Shown here: in pieces, positions 51,680 to 60,040 of the stretch
How positions within the stretch are numbered: position 1 is the first letter of the stretch
How the letters are laid out: every line of letters begins with the position of its first letter
Source of the DNA: Cryobacterium sp. Y50
GTDB taxonomy: Bacteria; Actinomycetota; Actinomycetes; Actinomycetales; Microbacteriaceae
NCBI RefSeq assembly: GCF_002929805.1
Contig: NZ_PJJM01000098.1
Coordinates: 30,841 to 94,840, forward strand
Length of the DNA stretch: 64,000 bases
Direction: 5' to 3'
Made by a program: the position numbers and the translations under genes
Notes under the pieces: generated by a model
Databases searched by the model: none
Seen by the model: only the letters and a program-made list of their open reading frames with translations
Told to the model about the DNA's origin: nothing

Positions 51680-51726
51680 GCAGACCCGATTCGCCCCCCT
51701 TCAGCACCACACGAGAGAATAAGGCT

Positions 51727-52458
51727 ATGAGCACCATATTTCCCCGAGTGGGCAAGAAGACTCTCGGCTACAACCTGAGCCAGGTCGATACCTTCCTGGC
51801 CGCGGCCCGACGCGCGTACGATCGGCCCGACCTGACCGACGATGAAGCGGATGCCGATACCGGGGTCGTTGAATCCGGCTTCGAATCCGTGGACGAGATC
51901 GCTGCCCGCAGTCGCGCTGACCACCACGAGAGCCCGGTATCGGGCACGGTGTTGAACGGTACAGAAGCCATCCACGCCATCGTCACGGCCAAGGCCGCCG
52001 CGGAAGCGGACCGCGCCGGCGCGACCTTGACGGCCGAAGCAATTCGACACACCGCCTTCGCCATGCACAAGGGCGGATACTCTCCGGAACATGTCGACGC
52101 GGCTCTAGAGCGACTCGAGGACGCCTTCGCAGCCCGGGAACGCGATCACGCCACGCGCACCGGCGGAGAGCATGCGTGGCTGGTCGATGCCGAGAAGGCC
52201 GCCACCGTACTTGTCGCCCGCCTCAGCCGTGCGCCCGGGCACCGATTCACCCGTACCAGTGTGCTCGCGGTCGGCTACAAACGGGTCGATGTCGACCGGT
52301 TTGCGAACAAACTGGTGAAGTATTTTCAACACGGTCGTGAGCTCACCGTCGACGAAGTGCGAACCTCTGTTTTTCGCCCTGAACGGGGCGGATACCGCGA
52401 AGCCCAGGTTGACCTGGTGCTCGACAGCGTCGTCGACGTGATGCTGGCGGTACGTTGA
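51727..52458 (+). CDS. DivIVA-domain repeat protein
   Basis: A 243-residue cytosolic protein with several copies of the short DivI1A-type motif: GYNLSQVDTFL near residue 15, GGYSPEHVDAALERLEDAF near 125, GYKRVDVDRFANKLVKYF near 180, and GGYREAQVDLVLDSVVDV at the end. In DivIVA a single such motif binds curved membrane. Here it is repeated without a long coiled coil. It starts 47 bp after cdsA. It may act in polar growth or cell division; that is inference from the motif. Confidence 0.8.
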   Translation: MSTIFPRVGKKTLGYNLSQVDTFLAAARRAYDRPDLTDDEADADTGVVESGFESVDEIAARSRADHHESPVSGTVLNGTEAIHAIVTAKAAAEADRAGATLTAEAIRHTAFAMHKGGYSPEHVDAALERLEDAFAARERDHATRTGGEHAWLVDAEKAATVLVARLSRAPGHRFTRTSVLAVGYKRVDVDRFANKLVKYFQHGRELTVDEVRTSVFRPERGGYREAQVDLVLDSVVDVMLAVR

Positions 52459-52512
52459 ATTGGTGACCGTTATCTGGCCGTTACCCAAATTGTGGGCTAG
52501 GGTCATCTAGTA

Positions 52513-53172
52513 ATGGGTAGGCATCTGCAAATAATCGAATCCGTCCCGGCCGCGACGCGGCCGCCGGTTCGTCGAACTCGACGTCGGGCTAAGCCGACTC
52601 ACTTTCTGTTCGGATTCACCGCCGCCTTCGCGTTCGTGCTCGTGACTGTCGTCGATCCCTACTCGGGTGCCACTGCATCCCCCTACTTTCAACTCGCCGG
52701 CAGCACCACCGATGAGGGGCCGGTTCAGGCCGTGCTCGTGGCTGGCAGCTACACCAATACCATCACTCGCGACGGCTTCACCGTCACCGAGAAGCCCAAA
52801 CCGGTTCCGGTGGTCGTCGCCGTGGAAAAGAAGCGAAGCGTGGCCGCACCGTCCGCCGCTGTGCCGGATCCCGGCTCGGCTCAGGCCTATGCCTACGACG
52901 CTGTTGCGGGTCGCGGCTGGGGCGAAGACCAGTACAACTGCCTGATTTCATTGTGGCAGAAGGAATCGGGCTGGCGCGTGAACGCCGAGAACAGTTCGAG
53001 CGGTGCCTACGGCATTCCGCAGGCGCTTCCAGGCTCCAAGATGGCCACGGCCGGTGACGACTGGGCGACCAACGCCGGAACCCAGATTGAATGGGGCCTC
53101 GGTTACATAACAGCCCGCTACGGAACCCCGTGTGGCGCCTGGGCGAAGTCCCAAGCCTCGGGCTGGTACTAG
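52513..53172 (+). CDS. Secreted lytic transglycosylase-like protein
   Basis: A 219-residue protein with a basic N terminus and one hydrophobic segment (about 31-47), then a Pro/Val-rich linker, then a C-terminal SLT-like domain (about 130-219). The domain shows LISLWQKESGWRVNAENSSS with the probable catalytic glutamate, SGAYGIPQALPGSKMA, and IEWGLGYITARYGTPCGAW. Such proteins are common cell-wall hydrolases in actinobacteria. Confidence 0.85.
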   Translation: MGRHLQIIESVPAATRPPVRRTRRRAKPTHFLFGFTAAFAFVLVTVVDPYSGATASPYFQLAGSTTDEGPVQAVLVAGSYTNTITRDGFTVTEKPKPVPVVVAVEKKRSVAAPSAAVPDPGSAQAYAYDAVAGRGWGEDQYNCLISLWQKESGWRVNAENSSSGAYGIPQALPGSKMATAGDDWATNAGTQIEWGLGYITARYGTPCGAWAKSQASGWY

Positions 53173-53182
53173 CCTCACGGTC

Positions 53183-53218
53183 TCGCTGCCCTGCCGGTAC
53201 GGCGCTGTTGGGCAGCGA
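53183..53218 (+). terminator. Hairpin after the transglycosylase-like gene
   Basis: TCGCTGCCC (53183-53191) pairs with GGGCAGCGA (53210-53218). The loop contains a smaller CCG/CGG stem. No T-run follows. Confidence 0.5.
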
Positions 53219-53220
53219 CC

Positions 53221-53232
53221 TAGACTGGTGTG
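53221..53232 (+). promoter_or_regulatory. -10 box of the small Cys/His protein gene (leaderless spacing)
   Basis: TAGACT (53221-53226) lies six bases before the ATG at 53233. Confidence 0.5.
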
Positions 53233-53535
53233 ATGGCGCGCAGCAATCGACCCCGAGGCCGCAAGTCAGCTCCGCGAGACGATGACGAAGACGCCGACCT
53301 GAACAACCTGCTGGCGGGCTGGCGCCGTAGCGAGATACGCCGCGACGGGCTGTGGCATGTTCAACCGGTTCCGGCCAAGCAAGCCGCGAAGACGTATTTG
53401 TGTCCCGGCTGCACCCTCGACATCGCGCCTGGTACGGCGCACATGGTCACCTGGCGCGGCGACGGAGTGCTCGGCGACGCGGCCGACCTGTCCAACCGGC
53501 GGCACTGGCACACTCACTGTTGGAGAATCAAATGA
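53233..53535 (+). CDS. Small Cys/His-rich conserved protein of unknown function
   Basis: A 100-residue protein. A basic and acidic disordered N terminus (about 1-25) is followed by a compact domain with CPGCTLDIAPG, then HMVTWRG and RRHWHTHCW. The Cys and His spacing could bind zinc. It is often annotated as ATP/GTP-binding in actinobacteria, but no nucleotide motif is seen. A GTG one codon upstream is possible. Its stop overlaps the next gene (ATGA). Confidence 0.75.
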   Translation: MARSNRPRGRKSAPRDDDEDADLNNLLAGWRRSEIRRDGLWHVQPVPAKQAAKTYLCPGCTLDIAPGTAHMVTWRGDGVLGDAADLSNRRHWHTHCWRIK

Positions 53536-54290
53536 CCGAGGAGACGTCCGTGACCCTGCCGGTCGACATTCGTGGCGGCATCAAACTGCCCGCCAGTATC
53601 GAGTACATCGAACTCAAAACCAGCGATGGCCTCACCCTGGTGGGTGAGTTGGCGACTCCGATCGGGCGTGCGTCGGTGGCGACACTCGTGACGCTGCATC
53701 CTTTGCCCACGGCCGGGGGATTCATGGACTCGCACATTCTGCGCAAGGCGGCCAACCGCCTGCCGGCGATGGCCGATCTGGCCGTGCTTCGGTTCAACAC
53801 CCGCGGGACCTCGTCGCCGCGCGGCACCAGCGGCGGTGATTTCGGGGAGGGCGTCACCGAACGCGCCGACGTGGCCGCGGCGATGGCTTTCGTCGCTGAA
53901 CGCCACCTGCCCAATCCGTGGCTGGTCGGCTGGTCCTTCGGTACTGAGCTCGCCCTCAAATACGGACTGGAGCACCCGATCCGTGGGGCTATCCTGCTGT
54001 CACCGCCACTGCACCGCACGACGAAGGCCGAACTGGCCGCGTGGGCCGGAAATGAGCGGCAGCTGGTCGCGGTCATTCCCGAATTCGACGATTACCTGCG
54101 ACCGGATGCCGCTCGCTTAAAGTTCGCAAGTGTGCCTGGCCTGCAATTCGTAGCAGTCGAGGGCGGTAAGCATCTGTGGGTCGGCGAAAACCTGACCCGG
54201 CGGGTGCTCACCGAGATCGTCACTACCGTCAACCCCGCTGCGCTGCCGCTACCCACCGAATGGATGAACGGCCTGCACGACGCGTTCTGA
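53532..54290 (+). CDS. Alpha/beta hydrolase
   Basis: A 252-residue serine hydrolase-like protein. The nucleophile elbow is LVGWSFGTELALKYG, the oxyanion strand is TLVTLHPLPTAGG, and the catalytic histidine is probably in EGGKHLWVGEN. It resembles the YtmA/KANL3-Tex30-like small hydrolases. Substrate is unknown. Coupled to the small Cys/His protein by a four-base overlap. Confidence 0.85.
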   Translation: MTEETSVTLPVDIRGGIKLPASIEYIELKTSDGLTLVGELATPIGRASVATLVTLHPLPTAGGFMDSHILRKAANRLPAMADLAVLRFNTRGTSSPRGTSGGDFGEGVTERADVAAAMAFVAERHLPNPWLVGWSFGTELALKYGLEHPIRGAILLSPPLHRTTKAELAAWAGNERQLVAVIPEFDDYLRPDAARLKFASVPGLQFVAVEGGKHLWVGENLTRRVLTEIVTTVNPAALPLPTEWMNGLHDAF

Positions 54291-54304
54291 GCAAGTTCTG
54301 AAAA

Positions 54305-55354
54305 CTAGAGCTCGTTTTGGCGGGGGATGACGACCTGCTTGACAATCATGATGACCGACGCGGCAACAGGGATGGCGATCAGCGCGCCGAGAATGCCGAG
54401 CAGGCTGCCGCCAGCCAGGGCCGCGATCACCACGACAGCGCCCGGCACTGACACGGCCCGGTTCATGATGTTCGGGCTGAGCACGTATGCCTCCACCTGC
54501 ATATAGATGAGGTAGTAGATCGCCGCGACCAGAGCAGTCTGCGGCGAGCTGCCGATCTCTGGAATCAGGCAGGTCAGCACGATGATGACCGAGCCCGAAA
54601 TGGTACCGATGAGCGGAATGAGCGAGAGCAGAAAGGCGATGAAGGCGAGCAACGCCGGAAACGGTGCGCCGATGATAGAGAGAAAAATAAAGCTCAAGAC
54701 GCCATTGACCGAGGCGAGTGCGGCCTGGCCCACGATGTAGCGGCCGACTGCCGTGGTGATCTGCTCGCTGATATCGGTGAAACGCTCCCGCTTCGACGCG
54801 GGAACCAGCTGGTAGGTGGCGCGCTTCATGCTGTTTAGTGAGGCCGTGAAGTACAGCGTGAGAATGAGAATGATGAGAGCGCCGAACAGGCCACCGACAA
54901 ACGCGAGACCCGACTGAACTACCGTCGTCGTGATGTTGGTGAGGTTGCCGCCCAGAAAATTGGTCACGGTCTTGGTGATCTCCGTGACGTCGAAGCCGGG
55001 AAACTGCTTCTGGAGATCAATGAGATAAGTCGAACTATTCACCGCTTTGACCAGTTCGGGGATGAGGTTGGACAGCTTGGTAACCTGGTCAACGATGATC
55101 GGAGCAATCGCGAAGACGACGCCGGTGAGCACACCGAGCACAGCGGCGACCACGGTCAGAATCGCGGCCCAGCGAGGAAACCGTTTCTTCTCCAACCAGG
55201 AGACGGCCGGATCGAGACCGAGCGCGATGAACAGCGCGGCTCCCACGTAGATGATGATCGTCTGCAGCGTGATTACCGAGGTGATGATCAAAAGGCCGAG
55301 GCCTACGCCCAGGGTGCCGACGAGTCCGAACCGAAACGCATTCTGAATTTTCAC
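54305..55354 (-). CDS. AI-2E family transporter
   Basis: A 349-residue membrane protein of the AI-2 exporter/PerM family, with about eight hydrophobic segments. Typical blocks are YVGAALFIALGLDPAVSWLE, LPLIGTISGSVIIVL (seen as LIPLIGTISGSVI) and YVLSPNIMNRAVSVPGAVVV. Members export small molecules or act as Na+(Li+)/H+ antiporters; the substrate here is not evident. It follows the coiled-coil gene by 23 bp on the same strand. Confidence 0.9.
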   Translation of the reverse strand: MKIQNAFRFGLVGTLGVGLGLLIITSVITLQTIIIYVGAALFIALGLDPAVSWLEKKRFPRWAAILTVVAAVLGVLTGVVFAIAPIIVDQVTKLSNLIPELVKAVNSSTYLIDLQKQFPGFDVTEITKTVTNFLGGNLTNITTTVVQSGLAFVGGLFGALIILILTLYFTASLNSMKRATYQLVPASKRERFTDISEQITTAVGRYIVGQAALASVNGVLSFIFLSIIGAPFPALLAFIAFLLSLIPLIGTISGSVIIVLTCLIPEIGSSPQTALVAAIYYLIYMQVEAYVLSPNIMNRAVSVPGAVVVIAALAGGSLLGILGALIAIPVAASVIMIVKQVVIPRQNEL

Positions 55355-55377
55355 GTATCGTCTCCAGGAGTAGGGGA

Positions 55378-56985
55378 TTACTCGGCTGCGACCCGCTCTG
55401 CCTGGGTCAAAACGCTGCGCAGGCTTTCAAAGTACCCCGCCACAGCGTCGCGCTCAATTCTAATCTGCGCCATGCGATCTTCGGCGTCAGCGACCAGAGC
55501 CCGCGACCGTGTCGTAGCGTTCTCGACGAGGGCCGAAGCGCTGGTCTGGGCGTCGTGCAGAATGCGGGCGGCAGTCTCATCGGCGAGGTCCTTATTCGCC
55601 TTGGCCTCGGCGCGGGCTCCCGTGTCCAGCTGCTCGTTGAGCGCACGCAGTTCGAGCGTGCGCTCGGTGGTTTCGGCGAGCTGCCTGGCGGCATCCGTTT
55701 GGAATTTCTGCGCCAGCGCCACCGCTCCCTGGTGAAGGGTGAGGTGCTCCTGCTCTGCCTCGTCGCGGCGGGCTTTCAACTCGACATCGAAGTCGGCTCG
55801 GACCTGGTCAATTTCTCGGGCCAGTTGGGCTGCCTCGTGCTGGCCGGTCGTGAGCGTGGCAGCGAGCTCGGTTTGCAGGTCGATGCGCGCCTGCTCGGCC
55901 TCGGCCTCGGCCTCGAGGCGGGCTTGCTGGTTGTCCCGGGTCAGGTCGGCGCCGGCCTGTTCCACCTCGGCGGCGAGGGTGGCGCGTGCCTGCTCGATCT
56001 CGCGATCGGCCGTGGCGCGTTTGCGCTCGAGATCGCGGGCGAGATCGGTCTGCGCCTGCTCGCTCTCGATCTCGGCGACTGCGCGTGCCTGCTCGATCTC
56101 GCGGGCCACGTCGATGCGGCCCTGTTCCACCTCGGCGGCGAGCAGGGTGCGCGCCTGCTCGGCCTCGTGGGCGCGGCTCAGGCGGGCTTCTTCCGTGTCG
56201 CGCGCGAGATCCACGCGAGCCTGGTCGGTTTCGGCAGCCAGCGTCACGCGAGCCTGGTCCGTCTCCTGCTTCAGGGTCGCGCGCTGCTGGTCGAGTTCCA
56301 GTGCTACTTCGGCGCGAATGAGTTCTGTTTCGCGCGTCAGGCCGGCCGCTTCTTCGCGAGCCTCGGTGGCTTCACGCTGCGCGACGACGCGCACCTCGGC
56401 GGCTTCGCGATCCGCTTCAGAACGGATGGCTGACACCTCGCGTTTCACCGTGGCCCGGGCCTCGGCCGCCTCGGTGGCGACGGTCCCGCGAATCAGCGAA
56501 GCGTCCCGGGCAGCGTCCTGTATGACCAGCGACTGCTCGTCCTGGGTGCGTGCGCGCAAGTCATCCGTTTCAACGCGAGCATCGTCGAGCAGTCGCCGTG
56601 CTTTGACGGCGGCGTCGGAAAGGGTTCGTTCGGCCTGCTCAGTGGAAGTCCGTCGCAGCTGCTCGACCTCGTCGCTGGTCGTGGCGCGCAGTTTCTCAGC
56701 GTCGATATCGGCCTGGGCGATCACACGGGTGGACTGTTCCTCGGCGACGCGCAGGGTGTTTTCCAGCTTCGTGCCCAGACCGGAGAACGTGGGACTGCCG
56801 ACCTCTTCGATCTCTGCGGTGAGGTCATCGATGTGCGCGGCCAATCGTTTGACCTCGCGGCTGGCCTGAGCATTTTGGGTATTGGCCTGGATGAGTTGCC
56901 GGCGCAGGGATTGGACCGCCTTGGCGACCTCATCTTTGTCATAGCCGCGAAATACCTGGGTGAAATCGGCGTCGTCGTCAGACAC
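55378..56985 (-). CDS. Long hendecad coiled-coil protein with DivIVA-like N terminus
   Basis: A 535-residue protein that is almost entirely helical. Residues 8-30 (FTQVFRGYDKDEVAKAVQSL) look like a DivIVA-type membrane/pole-binding motif. Residues 230-372 consist of 13 uninterrupted 11-residue repeats with consensus (E/D)x(E/Q)QARxxLAx; the coil continues to the end with less regular spacing. Scy and FilP of Streptomyces are polar cytoskeletal proteins built on hendecads, and this is a plausible Microbacteriaceae counterpart. There is no signal peptide or cysteine. It is divergent from a membrane-protein gene. Confidence 0.85.
   Translation of the reverse strand: MSDDDADFTQVFRGYDKDEVAKAVQSLRRQLIQANTQNAQASREVKRLAAHIDDLTAEIEEVGSPTFSGLGTKLENTLRVAEEQSTRVIAQADIDAEKLRATTSDEVEQLRRTSTEQAERTLSDAAVKARRLLDDARVETDDLRARTQDEQSLVIQDAARDASLIRGTVATEAAEARATVKREVSAIRSEADREAAEVRVVAQREATEAREEAAGLTRETELIRAEVALELDQQRATLKQETDQARVTLAAETDQARVDLARDTEEARLSRAHEAEQARTLLAAEVEQGRIDVAREIEQARAVAEIESEQAQTDLARDLERKRATADREIEQARATLAAEVEQAGADLTRDNQQARLEAEAEAEQARIDLQTELAATLTTGQHEAAQLAREIDQVRADFDVELKARRDEAEQEHLTLHQGAVALAQKFQTDAARQLAETTERTLELRALNEQLDTGARAEAKANKDLADETAARILHDAQTSASALVENATTRSRALVADAEDRMAQIRIERDAVAGYFESLRSVLTQAERVAAE
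55870..56298 (-). repeat. Thirteen 33-bp hendecad repeats
   Basis: Codons 230-372 of the coiled-coil gene. Unit examples are ETDQARVTLAA, EAEQARTLLAA and EIEQARATLAA. Register is kept without a single insertion over 143 residues, although the DNA units have diverged. Confidence 0.9.
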
Positions 56986-57229
56986 TTGTACTCCTTACAC
57001 ATGGGGCCGGGCCCCTCAATGGATCGTGCATTACGGGGCACCCGTCCAATTTTAGTGTGTTGCTGCCCTGCACGGTACGCGCCGACCGCCAAGTGCGCGC
57101 GAAAGAGCTATTAGGCTCCTTTCAGGCGAACGGAGTAACGTAGAAAACCGTGTCTGAGGACTTTCAGTCACGTGGGTCAGCCAAAGTGACTGAACAGTAC
57201 CAACCAGCTCAATTGCTGAAGGGTGATAC

Positions 57230-59047
57230 GTGCGTTTTGTTCTAGCCATCGTGGCATTCGTTCTCGCCGCCGTGATGATCGTGCTCGGCATCGCGCAGCG
57301 CACAATTCTGCTTGAACCGGCCTTCACTTCACTGAGCTCGACGGCCGCCGGCGAGACTTTGTACACAGTGATCGACCCGGGCGCCCTCGCGGCCTCCCCG
57401 GGGAGCCAGACAATCAACGTGCGCGGCGAGGGAACCATCTTTCTGGCCTACGGTCGCTCCGAAGACGTGGCCGCCTGGATCGGCGATGACGCCTACTCCA
57501 CGGTGGCGCTGAGTGAGAAAACGGGCGAACTGACCTCCACAGTCACGGCTGCCGTCGAACCCGACACGGACGTCGACAGCTCGGACGAACCGGCTGCAGC
57601 GGATGCTGTCGAGCCCCTGATCGTCAGTCCGGCCGGTTCCGACCTGTGGCTCGAGGAGATCAGTGACACGGATTCGTTGACGACCACGCAGACCCTCCCG
57701 GAGGGCATTTCGGTGCTCGTTGCTTCGGACGGAATCGAACCGGCGCCGGCGAGCATCCGTTTGTCGTGGGCGTCGGATAATTCCACACCGTGGGCCGGCC
57801 CACTGCTCGCCGGCGGCGCACTGCTGCTGCTGTTCGGACTCGTGTCGTACCTGCTGGCTCTGCTGCACCTGCGCCGGTCACGGCGACCGCGCCGCAACGT
57901 TCCGCGCGGACCACGCCTGCCGCGCGCCCCCCGACCGAAAGCCATCAAGGCCAGTCAGATCACCTCGCCGCGCCGCGGTATTGCCCGCCGCATAGCAATC
58001 CTGCCGATGATCCTGGTGTCCGGTCTCGCCCTGAGCGGATGCTCGGCCGACCTCTGGCCCGATTTCAGCGCGACGACGATGGAAACGGCGACCCCGACCC
58101 CGACTCCGGTGTCCACCGACTCGGTCGAAGCGGCCGCCGAGCTGGCACCGCCGGCCGTCACGGTCTCCCAGCTTGAGATCATCATGGGCGAGATTTCGCT
58201 CCTGACGGCGGATGCCGACGCGACCCTCAACGCGGACACTCTTGCGACCCGCTTCACCGGCCCCGCGCTGGAACAGCGCCTGGCCAACTATGCGATACGG
58301 GCAGTCGACGCGACGGTGCCGCCACTGCTGGCGTTGCCGGGAGCCCCACTCACCTTCACGCTGCCTCAGCAGACGAATTCCTGGCCGCGAGTGGTGATGA
58401 CTGTGATTCAGAACGAAACGGATGCCGAGATTCCACCAACCGCAATTATTCTGCAGCAAGAATCGCCGCGGGCGAACTATCTCATCGAGTATGCCTTCCA
58501 GCTTGAACCCGCTGCGCGGGTACCCGAAGTTGCTCCGGCTCTGATCGGGGCGCCGGCGATCGCCCCCGACAACAAACTTCTGCTGTTGCCGCCGAACGAA
58601 CTGGCCGCGGTCTACGCCGATGTGCTCCTGCGGGGCGCTGCGAGCCCGTCCGTCGGCTTGTTCGAAGACGAAGTGGATGCCTTCCGTGCCCAGTTTGACG
58701 CCAGCCGCGCCGACCGGCAGGCAGCCCTGCCCACCACCGCATCGATCGAATTCGGCACGGCGGCGGGGGACGGCGGCACCATCGCCCTGGCCACCAACGA
58801 CTCCGGCAGCATCGTGGCGGTCAGCGTCAACGAGACCGAGATCGTCAAACCGATCAACGACGGTGCCACGGTCAGCCCGAGCGGGGCTGCCAGCAAGGCG
58901 CTGTCGGGAATCTCATCGTCGGCCAAGGGTATTCTCAACACCTACAGTGACCAGCTGTTGTTCTACGTGCCGACGGCCGGATCGAGCGACAAAATCATCC
59001 TCCTGGGCTTTGCCCAAGGCCTCACCAAATCTGCGGAGCTTCCATGA
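57230..59047 (+). CDS. Membrane protein with internal lipobox, unknown function
   Basis: A 605-residue protein. Segment 4-22 is a transmembrane helix or anchor; 23-187 would be outside; 188-213 is a second helix; 214-255 is strongly Arg-rich (cytosolic). Then ARRIAILPMILVSGLALSGC (Cys271) looks exactly like a lipoprotein signal peptide inside the chain. The C-terminal about 330 residues are exported by topology. I do not recognise a functional domain. GTG start with AAGGG upstream. Its stop overlaps the thioredoxin-like gene (ATGA), so the two are co-expressed. Confidence 0.8.
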   Translation: MRFVLAIVAFVLAAVMIVLGIAQRTILLEPAFTSLSSTAAGETLYTVIDPGALAASPGSQTINVRGEGTIFLAYGRSEDVAAWIGDDAYSTVALSEKTGELTSTVTAAVEPDTDVDSSDEPAAADAVEPLIVSPAGSDLWLEEISDTDSLTTTQTLPEGISVLVASDGIEPAPASIRLSWASDNSTPWAGPLLAGGALLLLFGLVSYLLALLHLRRSRRPRRNVPRGPRLPRAPRPKAIKASQITSPRRGIARRIAILPMILVSGLALSGCSADLWPDFSATTMETATPTPTPVSTDSVEAAAELAPPAVTVSQLEIIMGEISLLTADADATLNADTLATRFTGPALEQRLANYAIRAVDATVPPLLALPGAPLTFTLPQQTNSWPRVVMTVIQNETDAEIPPTAIILQQESPRANYLIEYAFQLEPAARVPEVAPALIGAPAIAPDNKLLLLPPNELAAVYADVLLRGAASPSVGLFEDEVDAFRAQFDASRADRQAALPTTASIEFGTAAGDGGTIALATNDSGSIVAVSVNETEIVKPINDGATVSPSGAASKALSGISSSAKGILNTYSDQLLFYVPTAGSSDKIILLGFAQGLTKSAELP

Positions 59048-60021
59048 CCAACCTGCCCCCGTCCAGTTCCAATTTGCGCGGAGCGGTTGACCTCTCCTCG
59101 CTCGTCAACCGTGGCCAGGCTGCAGCGCCTGCTACATCCGGTGCCGCTGCGGGACCAGCGGCCGGTGGCGCTCCGGCCGGTGTCGTGCCGGTGCCGAGCC
59201 TCGTGCTCGATGGCACCGACGCGAACTTCGGAGAGCTGCTCGAGTTGTCCTCGCGCGTGCCGGTGATCGTCGGACTTTGGGCCTCCCAAAGCGAACCTTC
59301 TACGGCACTGATGAGCGTGCTGGAGAAGCTGATCACCGATCTGGCCGGCCGGTTCGTGCTGGCCCGCGTCGATATTGATGCCAACCCGCAACTCGCGCAG
59401 GCATTCCAAGCCCAGTCGGTACCGACGGTCGCCGCCGTCATCACCGGTCAGCCGGTACAGCTGTTCAACGGCCCGTTGGCCGAAGAACAGATCAGCGACG
59501 TGCTTAGCCGCGTGCTCGAACTCGCTGCCCAGCAGGGCGTGACCGGCACGGCCGAGGCGCCGGCCGTTGCCGCAGACGGAGAACCGGCCGAGGTGGTTGA
59601 AGAGCCCCTGCCGCCGCACCACCTCGAAGCCTACGCCGCGATCGAGGCCGGTGACTATGCCACCGCGCAGAGTGAATACCGCACGGCGCTCGCCCAGAAC
59701 CCGAATGACACCATGGCCGTCGCCGGCCTTGCTCAGGTCAGCCTGCTGGCCCGCCTACAGGGCAAAACTATTGACCAGATTCGTAACGGTGCAGCATCCG
59801 CTCCCGATGATCTCGACGCACAGCTTCTAGTCGCCGACCTCGACTTGTCCGGTGGGCACATCGAGGATGCCTTTGATCGCCTGTTGAGCCTGTTTCCGGC
59901 CCAGCTTGCCCCTGGCCGCAACGCCATTCGCGAGCGCATCCTCGAGCTGTTCGAGGTCATCGGCCAAGACGACCCTCGGGTCCCTCCGACTCGCTCCCGT
60001 CTGACAGCCCTGCTCTACTGA
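59044..60021 (+). CDS. Thioredoxin-fold/TPR protein, CnoX (YbbN)-like
   Basis: A 325-residue cytosolic protein. A low-complexity start (about 1-50) is followed by a thioredoxin fold (about 52-160) and helical TPR-like repeats (about 195-325; YAAIEAGDYATAQSEYRTAL). At the redox site the sequence is LWASQSEPSTAL, so both CxxC cysteines are missing and the protein is not an oxidoreductase. CnoX-type proteins act as holdase chaperones. It overlaps the upstream gene by four bases and is convergent with glgB. Confidence 0.85.
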   Translation: MTNLPPSSSNLRGAVDLSSLVNRGQAAAPATSGAAAGPAAGGAPAGVVPVPSLVLDGTDANFGELLELSSRVPVIVGLWASQSEPSTALMSVLEKLITDLAGRFVLARVDIDANPQLAQAFQAQSVPTVAAVITGQPVQLFNGPLAEEQISDVLSRVLELAAQQGVTGTAEAPAVAADGEPAEVVEEPLPPHHLEAYAAIEAGDYATAQSEYRTALAQNPNDTMAVAGLAQVSLLARLQGKTIDQIRNGAASAPDDLDAQLLVADLDLSGGHIEDAFDRLLSLFPAQLAPGRNAIRERILELFEVIGQDDPRVPPTRSRLTALLY

Positions 60022-60040
60022 TCGTCTCGCCTGAAGAGGG

